Shown: positions 1 to 6,940 of the stretch, piece after piece | Layout of the letters: each line of letters starts with the position of its first letter | How positions within the stretch are numbered: position 1 is the first letter of the stretch | NCBI GenBank assembly: GCA_022600255.1 | Contig: JAHZKU010000295.1 | Coordinates: 1-26,188, forward strand | Direction of reading: 5' to 3' | From: Actinomycetes bacterium | Lineage (GTDB): Bacteria > Actinomycetota > Actinomycetes > S36-B12 > GCA-2699445 | Length of the DNA: 26,188 bases | Translations under genes and position numbers: made by a program | Notes under the pieces: generated by a model | Told to the model about the DNA's origin: nothing | Database searches by the model: none | What the model saw: the letters and a program-made list of their open reading frames with translations, nothing else

Positions 1-564
1 AAGTAACACGTGGTCCGCTTGCCGGAAGGCATCGATCACGCTGATCTGGCGATCGGTCAGCGAAAGCAGTCGATCATTCGGGATCACGATCAAGGTGTCG
101 ACCTCGCCCCGCAGACCCTCGATGCCGGATTCTGCTTGGTTGCTGCGCTTGCGACCTTCGAACCCGAAGGGCCGGGTCACCACGCCAATCGTCAGGGCAC
201 CAAGGCTCCGAGCGATCCGGGCTACAACGGGAGCGCCACCGGTCCCAGTGCCACCACCCTCACCGGCTGTCACGAACACCATGTCCGCGCCCTTGAGGAC
301 TTCTTCGATCTCATCGGCGTGATCCTCCGCGGCCTGACGACCGACGTCGGGGTTGGCGCCCGCGCCCAGACCCCGGGTCAAATCCCGACCAATATCGAGT
401 TTCACATCCGCGTCGCTCATCAAGAGAGCCTGTGCATCTGTATTGATCGCAATGAACTCAACGCCCTTGAGTCCGACCTCGATCATGCGGTTCACGGCGT
501 TCACGCCGCCCCCACCGATGCCAACAACCTTGATAACGGCCAAATAATTCTGTGGTGCAGCCAT
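1..564 (-). CDS. ftsZ: Cell division protein FtsZ (N-terminal part, cut by window edge)
   Basis: This is the tubulin-like GTPase that forms the cytoplasmic division ring and recruits the divisome. The visible 188 residues start MAAPQNYLAVIKVVGIGGGG. The phosphate-binding T-loop GGGTGTG lies at residues 103-109, and the conserved segment RPFGFEGRKR follows at about 131-140. The frame is open to base 1, so the rest of the GTPase domain and the C-terminal tail are outside the window. The ATG at 564 is preceded by a GGGAGGG ribosome binding site. It is the last visible gene of the division cluster. It is separated from the gene before it by a 230-base leader rich in repeats and hairpins, which suggests that ftsZ has its own control in addition to any read-through. 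Identification is certain. Confidence 0.98.
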   Translation of the reverse strand, partial: MAAPQNYLAVIKVVGIGGGGVNAVNRMIEVGLKGVEFIAINTDAQALLMSDADVKLDIGRDLTRGLGAGANPDVGRQAAEDHADEIEEVLKGADMVFVTAGEGGGTGTGGAPVVARIARSLGALTIGVVTRPFGFEGRKRSNQAESGIEGLRGEVDTLIVIPNDRLLSLTDRQISVIDAFRQADHVLL

Positions 565-576
565 GACTGATCCCTC

Positions 577-623
577 CCTGCCGCAATGCGACAGCCCAAC
601 AACCTGCCGCTTTGCGACAGCCC
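577..623 (-). repeat. Two tandem 21-base dyad repeats in the ftsZ 5' leader
   Basis: Bases 577-597 and 603-623 are direct copies at a 26-base period and differ at only two adjacent positions. On the coding strand each reads CTGTCGC, a three-base centre, then GCGGCAG. This gives a 7-pair RNA stem with one G-U pair, or an imperfect DNA operator. The two differences fall in the centre (ATT in one copy, AAA in the other), so both arms are conserved. The copy nearer ftsZ runs directly into the ribosome binding site. It could be a repressor operator pair or an mRNA structure affecting FtsZ translation. No known family is recognised. Confidence 0.8.
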
Positions 624-656
624 GACTTTCTAAATACCCCGCCACAAACGAGAAAC

Positions 657-681
657 CCTCAAGCTCTACTTGAGGCTTTTT
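657..681 (+). terminator. Terminator-like hairpin in the ftsZ leader, T-tract on the plus strand
   Basis: The arms CCTCAAG (657-663) and CTTGAGG (669-675) pair perfectly around the 5-base loop CTCTA. On the plus strand they are followed by CTTTTT. This is the form of an intrinsic terminator for transcription running against ftsZ. Read on the minus strand the hairpin is followed by the weaker GGTTTCTC, so it might also end transcripts arriving from apbE. The dyad resembles the SoxR/MerR-type operator (CCTCAAG, short centre, CTTGAGG), but its centre is five bases instead of four. Terminator is the preferred reading because of the T-run. Confidence 0.6.
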
Positions 682-766
682 CGCCTTACCCTGTGGCCTG
701 AATCGAACACTATGCGTGCCGTATGTGTGGCGCAAGCGACTCGAGCCGCATGACCACTCCGACTCA

Positions 767-800
767 CAACTTCGGCTTAACCTCAACTTCAGGCTTACCT
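767..800 (-). repeat. Tandem 17-base direct repeat at the end of apbE
   Basis: Bases 767-783 and 784-800 are adjacent near-identical copies. In plus-strand reading they are CAACTTCGGCTTAACCT and CAACTTCAGGCTTACCT, differing by one inserted and one deleted base. The apbE stop codon (797-795) lies inside the second copy. The location just upstream of the possible ftsZ promoter fits a binding site for an activator or repressor, but nothing in the sequence identifies the protein. Confidence 0.65.
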
Positions 801-1757
801 AGGCCGCAATTCCGTTGAATTGGGTGACTGAGATACCCGTCCGTTCCAGTCTTGCTGGATGGCGCCGGCAAAATGGCGGCGCAGGAGTCGGTCGAATCGG
901 CTTGCCGGTAGGACTAATGCGGCCTTGCTCAAGGCCTCTGCCAGCCATGCGTGCGGGGCGATGACGGTGGCCGCAGCCCAACGTGAGTTCAGTTGCCCGC
1001 CAGTGCGTGGATCTAGCAGATGCTGCTGCACGGCGCCGTGGTGAAGCCATCGGCGTCGGGTTTGCGAACTTGTGCATAGACCGCCCGCGGTGAGTTTGAC
1101 GGATAGGTCCTGCTCCCGACTACCGACCTCATCGGAGATACCGATTTCCCAACCACCTTGCTGCGGGTGACCTCGCACGCGGAGGTCACCCCCGAGATTG
1201 ACTAGGACCGCAACGGCACCCTGCTGGCGCAACGCTTGCGTCACCAAGTCGGCGGCGAGACCCTTACCGATCCCACCGGCGTCCAGTGCGTATCCCGATG
1301 GCAGTCGCACATAGGACTTCCTGCGATCCAACAGTCTCACTCCGGCCCGGCGGGCTGTGGTTCGAACGGACGGTCGACCTGTTAGCCGAGGGTCCGAAGA
1401 CGGGCGGTGCGGGGCCTGATCGGGACTGGGCAGGTCAGCGAAGTCACGGTCATAACCGGCGGACTCGATCTCATCGGCCATGAAGGAGTCACAGGCCCCA
1501 GCAGTTATCGTTTCCGCAGCCAAGGCGACCTGGAATAGTACCAGCGTGTCGCGCGAGACACGGAGTCCTCGCGGGCCCGCAGCGTTTACGCGGCTGACTT
1601 CAGAATCAGCCGAGAATCGGGTCCAAGCCGTCTCTAGTGCTCTGACCTGATCCACACCATGGTCCAAGAGCGCTTTGCGACCGCCCTCGACAACAATGTG
1701 GCACTTGGTGCCCATTGCGGTGAAATGACGCTCCCACCGCGGGCGAAACTGGATCAA
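795..1757 (-). CDS. apbE: FAD:protein FMN transferase, ApbE family
   Basis: ApbE proteins split FAD and attach FMN through a phosphoester to Ser or Thr of target proteins. Seen here, counting from the TTG at 1757 (about 320 residues): an MGT segment at 15-17, WTRFSADSEVSRVN at 45-58, the ALDAGGIGKG motif at 157-166, VNLGGD at about 186-191, CTSS at 228-231 and HLLDPRTG at 246-253. Near residue 273 the sequence is AEALSK, where many members have Asp and Thr as metal ligands, so this copy has substitutions there. No signal peptide is seen. The open frame extends to 1829, but that start would overlap the lipoprotein gene by 76 bases. The TTG at 1757 overlaps the lipoprotein stop as TTGA, and an ATG at 1715 is the alternative. 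No FMN-binding target domain is visible in the window. Confidence 0.85.
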   Translation of the reverse strand: MIQFRPRWERHFTAMGTKCHIVVEGGRKALLDHGVDQVRALETAWTRFSADSEVSRVNAAGPRGLRVSRDTLVLFQVALAAETITAGACDSFMADEIESAGYDRDFADLPSPDQAPHRPSSDPRLTGRPSVRTTARRAGVRLLDRRKSYVRLPSGYALDAGGIGKGLAADLVTQALRQQGAVAVLVNLGGDLRVRGHPQQGGWEIGISDEVGSREQDLSVKLTAGGLCTSSQTRRRWLHHGAVQQHLLDPRTGGQLNSRWAAATVIAPHAWLAEALSKAALVLPASRFDRLLRRHFAGAIQQDWNGRVSQSPNSTELRPR

Positions 1758-2287
1758 CTCCCGCCGGAGTTGGAGTCTTTGCTGCGCTCGTCGCACTTGT
1801 CGACAGCAGATTTGTCGGCGCCGACACAAACCTCGAAGTAGGTCGTGCCACCACTTTCCCCACCCGCCTGTTCACTGAAGTGGGAGCCGGACTTCTCTGC
1901 AGTGACCCCGTACTCCGAACCACCGTAGCCGCCCCAACCGCCGCCGCCGCCACCTTGGTTGGTGATGGTGTAGCCGTCGGCCTTGACCTCACTGGCGTAG
2001 GCGTCGCCGACTTCTTTGGGGGTCATCTTGGTTGTGGAGTACCGGGCGTAGTGCACGCCGTCCTCGGTGCGCTCCTGCAGTTCCTTGGCGCCCGACGGAG
2101 GCTTGGGGATCCCGGACACTTCACTTGTGGTCGGGGACGTCGTCGGCGTTGCGCTCGACGGAGCGGCCGTGGTTGGATTCTCCGCCGAGGGAGAGGAGTC
2201 TGCTGACTCGCTGCTGGAGCATCCAGCTGCGATCAGCGCCACCGATGCGGTGCCTAGGGCGATCTGGATTTTGCGGTTTGTGTTCAA
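1754..2287 (-). CDS. Putative lipoprotein with a Gly-rich insert, function unknown
   Basis: This is a 177-residue exported protein of no recognised family. Residues 1-22 form a signal peptide ending in the lipobox LIAAGC, with lipidated Cys23. A Ser/Thr/Pro-rich linker follows to about residue 58. Then comes a small domain with the segment EVGDAYASEVKADGYTIT, interrupted by a glycine-rich stretch (six consecutive Gly, then WGGYGG) at about residues 111-124. Two Cys near the C-terminus could form a disulfide. The start codon is TTG, chosen because AGGGAG lies five bases upstream and the signal peptide begins directly at it. It lies 81 bases after ftsQ and its stop overlaps the likely apbE start, so the pair is probably co-expressed. 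Its role is not known. Confidence 0.8.
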   Translation of the reverse strand: MNTNRKIQIALGTASVALIAAGCSSSESADSSPSAENPTTAAPSSATPTTSPTTSEVSGIPKPPSGAKELQERTEDGVHYARYSTTKMTPKEVGDAYASEVKADGYTITNQGGGGGGWGGYGGSEYGVTAEKSGSHFSEQAGGESGGTTYFEVCVGADKSAVDKCDERSKDSNSGGS

Positions 2288-2368
2288 CGTGACTCCCTGA
2301 TCAAGTGCAACTCTGGCAGAGCCTAGTGGGGAATCCCTACTGACGCGCGATGACGAAGTGCCGTGAAG

Positions 2369-3184
2369 CTAGGGAGTTGGCGGGCCATCCGCATCGACGT
2401 TCTTCTTGGGTAGCTTCAACTGGCCCGTCACCGTAGGCCGGCTCGGAACCGAGACGTTGATCGACTTCGGCTCCACCCGCCGCAAGGATGCAACAACCCG
2501 AGCCTTCTCGGCTATCTCAGTGCCTGAGCCAAACTGTACGACGGTGCCACCAGACAGCCAAGCCGAGTAGGTCCCGTTGTCGCCACTGAAGGCGGCCGCA
2601 ACGTCTTCTCGCAGTGGTTCGGGGAGTTCGGCCAGAACGCCCAGAGTCCCTGCCATCGTCTCTGGCGTGGCGACCACTAGGGGTAGCTTCTTGGATTGGT
2701 TCTTGCTGGTCCGAATCACGTCACCCGAGGAGTCCAGCACCTCAAAGCTGTCCCCCGCCTTGACCTGAGCAAACGGGAACCGCTCGTCCACCACAACGGC
2801 CACCGTCCACGGCCGTTCCAGTTCGACCGTGACCCCCTGCACCCCAGGAATGGCCAAGACCCGCTCTTGGATGCCTGCTGCATCGACATCGGAGATCGCG
2901 GTGCCTTCACTCAAATCAGCGGCGGCAAGCACTTGGTCGACCGACCCTTCGTCGGCTCCAATCACCTTGACCTCACGGATTGGGACCGGCGAAGACCACG
3001 ATAGGAGCCAACCCAACCCGACCAGGATCCCCAGAAGCAACACGCCCCAAACCAAGACAACTCGCCGGCTAGGGTGACGCCAACTGCGCCGCTTGGCAGC
3101 CCCAACCTCCCCACCGGTGGTGAGATGGTGATCAGGGTCAGCGTCCGGAGCAGCCCGGGGCATGACGTCGGAGTCCAAACTCAT
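2369..3184 (-). CDS. ftsQ: Cell division protein FtsQ
   Basis: FtsQ (DivIB) is a bitopic membrane protein that links early and late divisome proteins through its extracytoplasmic POTRA domain. The 271-residue product has a charged cytoplasmic head of about 41 residues, one membrane helix (about 42-62, VVLVWGVLLLGILVGLGWLL) and a POTRA domain starting at about 68 (IREVKVIG) with the typical IPGVQGVTVELERPWTVAVV segment. The ATG at 3184 overlaps the murC stop as ATGA. In most actinobacteria ftsZ follows directly; here two extra genes lie in between. Length and layout are normal for the family. Confidence 0.95.
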   Translation of the reverse strand: MSLDSDVMPRAAPDADPDHHLTTGGEVGAAKRRSWRHPSRRVVLVWGVLLLGILVGLGWLLSWSSPVPIREVKVIGADEGSVDQVLAAADLSEGTAISDVDAAGIQERVLAIPGVQGVTVELERPWTVAVVVDERFPFAQVKAGDSFEVLDSSGDVIRTSKNQSKKLPLVVATPETMAGTLGVLAELPEPLREDVAAAFSGDNGTYSAWLSGGTVVQFGSGTEIAEKARVVASLRRVEPKSINVSVPSRPTVTGQLKLPKKNVDADGPPTP

Positions 3185-4638
3185 GGCGCCTCACTTTCGG
3201 ACTGGGGGACATCGGGTGCGCTGGAATAAGTCTCCTGCAATTTGGCCAGAACCTCGGTACCTAGCAGGCTGATGTCGCCGGCTCCCAGGGTCATGATCAA
3301 GTCCCCTGGCCGAGCCCGCCGCGCCAAATGACCCGCGACCGCGGAGAACGATGGCTCAAACACCACGGCATCGGCGGGCAATGGCACGTTGGCCGCCATG
3401 GCCTGACCACTGGCACCGGGTATGGGCTCCTCACCGGGGGCAAACACCTCCAGAACAACTACCTCGTCCGCAAGGCCCAGCGCTGCACCGAACTCCTTGC
3501 TGAACATCGCGGTTCGGTAGTAGTGGTGGGCTTGAAAAGCCACTACGAGCCGGCCCGAACCCACAAACTCCCGCGCAGCGGTCAGTGTCGCGGTCAACTC
3601 GGTTGGGTGATGCGCATAGTCGTCGTAGACGCGGATCCCGCCGGATTGGCCGCGGAACTCAAACCGACGCCGAGCACCGGAGAACCCCGCTAGCCCCTCG
3701 ATGACAGCCGCTGCGGGCACCCCCAACCCAGCACACACTGCGAACGCTGCGGTGGCGTTGGCCGCGTTGTGAACCCCCGGCACTTGCAGGGACAACGGAC
3801 CAAACCTGTCCGTCTCGTGCACGACATAGAACTCGTACCCCGCCGCCGTGCTCCCGATAATCTCAATACGGTAGTCCGCGGCCGCCGCCGTGCCGTAGGT
3901 GAGGACGCGGGTACCAGCCTGCTTGGCTTGCCGCGCAAGTTCGGCGCCGTCCGCTTGATCGATACACACCACGGCAAACCCAGCATTAGCCTGCACCAAG
4001 CCGGTGAATTCCAAGAAACCCGCCTGTAGGGCTGGGAAATCCCGCCAATAATCCATGTGGTCGGGTTCGACATTCGTCACCACGACGGCTACTGGGCTCA
4101 TGTGCAAAAAGGCCCCGTCGCTCTCATCGGCTTCCACCACAAACACCTCACCGCTGCCGGTGTGTGCGTTACTCCCGAGGTCGTTGACTTCACTGCCGAT
4201 CGCAAAGGATGGGTCAACGCCGGCGTGCTGCAGCGCCACCGTGATCATGGACGTTGTTGTGGTTTTCCCATGCGTGCCGCCCACCCCCACCACCCGGCTA
4301 TCTGCCAACATGACGGCCAATGCCTGCGCTCGGCTCAGCACCGGCACTCCGGCCGCCCTGGCTGCTACCAAATCGGCCACGCTGTCAGGAATGATTGGGG
4401 TGTCCACCACGGTGTCGACGAGCACACCGTCGGGCCGAATATTCTCGGGGTCATGACCGATCGTGATCCGGGCGCCTTGCTGTCTCAGGGAGGTGATCCG
4501 AGATGAGTCGCGGGTATCACTGCCGGAGACTGCGATTCCGCGGTCGAGCATGAGGCGGGCGAGTCCACTCAGGCCGGCGCCACCAATTCCGACGATGTGG
4601 ACCCGACCTAGCTCATCGATCGTTGTTGGTCTGCTCAT
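3181..4638 (-). CDS. murC: UDP-N-acetylmuramate--L-alanine ligase MurC
   Basis: MurC is the cytoplasmic ATP-dependent ligase that adds L-Ala to UDP-MurNAc, the first amino-acid step of peptidoglycan precursor synthesis. From the ATG at 4638 the protein has 485 residues. The N-terminal nucleotide-sugar domain carries GIGGAG at 17-22, and the ATP-binding P-loop GTHGKTTTT starts at residue 121. The segment DDYAHHPTE typical of MurC lies in the C-terminal half. A GTG at 4650 is in frame but would overlap murG further. The ATG is preferred because it forms an ATGA overlap with the murG stop. The downstream end overlaps ftsQ in the same way. Confidence 0.97.
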   Translation of the reverse strand: MSRPTTIDELGRVHIVGIGGAGLSGLARLMLDRGIAVSGSDTRDSSRITSLRQQGARITIGHDPENIRPDGVLVDTVVDTPIIPDSVADLVAARAAGVPVLSRAQALAVMLADSRVVGVGGTHGKTTTTSMITVALQHAGVDPSFAIGSEVNDLGSNAHTGSGEVFVVEADESDGAFLHMSPVAVVVTNVEPDHMDYWRDFPALQAGFLEFTGLVQANAGFAVVCIDQADGAELARQAKQAGTRVLTYGTAAAADYRIEIIGSTAAGYEFYVVHETDRFGPLSLQVPGVHNAANATAAFAVCAGLGVPAAAVIEGLAGFSGARRRFEFRGQSGGIRVYDDYAHHPTELTATLTAAREFVGSGRLVVAFQAHHYYRTAMFSKEFGAALGLADEVVVLEVFAPGEEPIPGASGQAMAANVPLPADAVVFEPSFSAVAGHLARRARPGDLIMTLGAGDISLLGTEVLAKLQETYSSAPDVPQSESEAP

Positions 4639-5705
4639 TTCGTTGCACACGCCCTAACAGTGAGCTCTGCAAGTCGGCTCGCTGCGTCGCGGATGCCGTA
4701 CGAAGCCGCGCGTTCGCCCATTTCCAGCAGGCGGCTGGGATCGCGAAGCAATGGTCGCACCACACTCTGCAGCGCCGCGGCTGTGAAATCGGCGTCATCG
4801 ACGACCAAACCACCGCCAGCCGCCACGACGGGAGCGGCGTTGAGTCGCTGTTCCCCGTTCCCCACTGGATATGGAATATAGACAGCTGGCAGCCCCACCG
4901 CCGCCAGCTCGGCGCACGTCATGGCACCAGAACGACAGATCGCCAAGTCTGCGGCCGCATACGCCAGATCCATCCGTTCGATGAACGGGAGGGGACGATA
5001 GCCGGGCGCTGCCTCGACTTCAACAACGTTCTTGGGGCCAACGGCGTGCAGGACTTGGACCCCCTCGGCGAGCAGCTCAGGCAGGACTTGCCTCACGGCG
5101 GCGTTGATGCGCTGCGCGCCCTGGGAACCGCCAAAAACCAATAGCGTTGGTTTGCTGGGGTCTAGGTCGTAGAACGCTGCGGCTTCTGGTCGAGTTGCAC
5201 TTCTATCCAGTTCGGCGATCTGGGCGCGCAGCGGACAGCCGATCCGCACGGCGTGCGGCAGCGTGTCAGCGTAGTTCTCTGCGACATGAGGTGTGAAGCG
5301 AGCTCCCACCCGGTTGGCGAGTCCCGGGCGAGCGTTGGCTTCGTGGACCACGAAGGGAATCTTGGAACGACGGGCCGCAAAATAGGCTGGAAAACTCACG
5401 TAGCCGCCAAACCCCACAACCACGTCGGTGCCCGTCCGATGAATCACGTCTTGCGTTTCGACCACCGCCGTGCGAATCCGGGACGGCAGCGAGAGTAATT
5501 CCTTAGATGGTTTGCGCGGCATCGGCACAGGCGCAATCAATGCCAGCGGATAACCGCGGGCAGGGACGAGTTCGGTTTCCAACCCTTTGGGTGTACCTAG
5601 GGCTGTAATCGCCACGCTGGGATCAGAGCGCACCAACTCGTCAGCTAGGTTCATGGCTGGCTCGATATGACCGCCAGTTCCGCCTCCGGCCAATAGAACG
5701 TTCAT
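4635..5705 (-). CDS. murG: UDP-GlcNAc--lipid I transferase MurG
   Basis: MurG transfers GlcNAc from UDP-GlcNAc to lipid I on the inner face of the membrane, making lipid II. The 356-residue GT-B fold protein shows the glycine-rich loop GGGTGGH at 7-13, HEANARPGLANR at 121-132, FGGSQGAQRIN at 191-201 and RSGAMTCAE at 258-266, which binds the nucleotide sugar. The start ATG at 5705 overlaps the ftsW stop (ATGA) and its own stop overlaps murC (ATGA). The length is normal. Confidence 0.97.
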   Translation of the reverse strand: MNVLLAGGGTGGHIEPAMNLADELVRSDPSVAITALGTPKGLETELVPARGYPLALIAPVPMPRKPSKELLSLPSRIRTAVVETQDVIHRTGTDVVVGFGGYVSFPAYFAARRSKIPFVVHEANARPGLANRVGARFTPHVAENYADTLPHAVRIGCPLRAQIAELDRSATRPEAAAFYDLDPSKPTLLVFGGSQGAQRINAAVRQVLPELLAEGVQVLHAVGPKNVVEVEAAPGYRPLPFIERMDLAYAAADLAICRSGAMTCAELAAVGLPAVYIPYPVGNGEQRLNAAPVVAAGGGLVVDDADFTAAALQSVVRPLLRDPSRLLEMGERAASYGIRDAASRLAELTVRACATK

Positions 5706-6940
5706 TCGCGGGCAGTAAGCCCTTCACTGGCCACAGCTGTCTCCTCGGTAGAGCTATGCAGTCGTCGCGCGGCGCCGAGCAACAACCCCAGCGCCACTAG
5801 CAGGGGCAATAGAGACGACCCGCCATAGCTGACCATCGGTAGGGTGACCCCGGTGATCGGCAGCATCTTAAGAGCGGCGCCCACATTGGTGATCACCTGG
5901 ATAATGAGCCAGGTGCCCACACCGGCCGCCAACAGCCGGGTGAAACGGTCGGGCGCTTTCTGCCCCAGGCGCAGTACCGAACCGACCAAGATGGCGAACA
6001 GGGTGAGGACTCCCAGCGTGCCCAGCAGGCCGAGTTCCTCACCAATAACGGGCAAAATGAAGTCCGTGTGGGCGGCGGGCAACGTTCCCCATTTCTCCCG
6101 GCTCGCCCCCAAGCCCACGCCCCACCAGCCACCGGTTCCCAAGGCGTAGGTGCCCTGGGTGACCTGCCAGGCAGTGTCCAAACGATCCGGTTCACTCTCC
6201 AGGAAAGACGTCCATCGTTCCCGGCGATAATCTTCCGCGCCAATTGCAAGCGTGAGCCCAGCAACCCCCAAGGCGCCGAGGCCCACAAACAGCCGCAGTG
6301 GCGCCCCAACCGCAAAGAATAGGCCTGCGGTGATCACACCCAGGATCATGGCGTTACCGAAGTCGCCCTCCATGCTGACCAACAAGGCGATGGCCCCCGC
6401 TGCGGGGAGCAGCGGCACCAGCAACGTGGGCCAGTCCGTGGTCGGCCGCCATTTTCTGGTTAGGACATGTGCTCCCCACAGAACCAAGGCCAGCTTCGCA
6501 ATCTCAGATGGCTGGAGCCGGAAAGGCCCGCCAAGATCGATCCAGTTGCGCTGGCCGTTCACCGAGACCCCAATTCCGGGAATCAAGACCAGGACTAGCA
6601 AGATCACTGACACCCCGAGCAGCGGCCAAGCCAGGGTTCTTAGCTGCGCAGTCGACAACCGGCTGGCGAAAAACATGGCTGCTAGTCCGACCACAGCGAA
6701 TAGCGCCTGCTTGGAGACCAAAGCGGTGCTACTGCCAGAATCACGGATGCCGTCGATGGCTGAGGCTGACCAGACCATAAGCACGCCGACCACCAACAGG
6801 AAGATGGTGGAGCCGAACATCAAGTAGTAGATGCTGGCTGGGTGGCCTCCGAATCGATCGGACCACCGCCCAACCGCAGAGGAGTCTCGGTCGACTTCGG
6901 GATTCGCGTCTGATGAGTCAGTGGGTTTGGTCTGGGCCAT
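5702..6940 (-). CDS. ftsW: Septal peptidoglycan polymerase FtsW (SEDS family)
   Basis: FtsW polymerises lipid II into glycan strands at the division site together with FtsI. From the ATG at 6940 it has 412 residues with a multi-helix membrane body from about 38 to 391. SEDS signatures are visible: RNWIDLG near 131-137, MEGDFGNAM near 190-198, AHTDFILPVIGEELG at 290-304 with the probable catalytic Asp293, and PMVSYGGSSL near 368-377. The frame extends to a TTG at 6964. The ATG at 6940 is preferred because GGAGG lies 12 bases upstream. It overlaps the end of murD by 23 bases. The stop overlaps murG. Confidence 0.95.
   Translation of the reverse strand: MAQTKPTDSSDANPEVDRDSSAVGRWSDRFGGHPASIYYLMFGSTIFLLVVGVLMVWSASAIDGIRDSGSSTALVSKQALFAVVGLAAMFFASRLSTAQLRTLAWPLLGVSVILLVLVLIPGIGVSVNGQRNWIDLGGPFRLQPSEIAKLALVLWGAHVLTRKWRPTTDWPTLLVPLLPAAGAIALLVSMEGDFGNAMILGVITAGLFFAVGAPLRLFVGLGALGVAGLTLAIGAEDYRRERWTSFLESEPDRLDTAWQVTQGTYALGTGGWWGVGLGASREKWGTLPAAHTDFILPVIGEELGLLGTLGVLTLFAILVGSVLRLGQKAPDRFTRLLAAGVGTWLIIQVITNVGAALKMLPITGVTLPMVSYGGSSLLPLLVALGLLLGAARRLHSSTEETAVASEGLTARE

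Larger units (their letters stand above)
565..794 (-). promoter_or_regulatory. ftsZ leader region with possible promoter
   Basis: This non-coding spacer separates apbE from ftsZ. On the minus strand TTGCGC (735-730) and TAGTGT (712-707) are 17 bases apart and could form a sigma-70-like promoter, but each half is a weak match. Downstream of it lie a terminator-like hairpin (657-681) and two tandem dyads (577-623), ending in the GGGAGGG ribosome binding site of ftsZ. The promoter assignment is an inference. The structural elements are listed separately. Confidence 0.35.

Noticed and set aside
10..570. 186-codon open frame on the plus strand
   Set aside because: It lies exactly antisense to the conserved ftsZ N-terminus; its protein has no recognisable domain. 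The many other plus-strand frames are likewise shadows of minus-strand genes.
1754..2287. SSATPT at residues 44-49 of the lipoprotein as an ApbE flavinylation site
   Set aside because: ApbE targets usually carry an SGAT-type motif in an FMN-binding domain. Here the match lies in a low-complexity Ser/Thr/Pro linker and the Gly is missing, so it is probably chance.
5696..5703. GAACGTTC at the murG start as a LexA site
   Set aside because: The actinobacterial SOS box needs a four-base centre between GAAC and GTTC; here there is none, and the bases are coding.
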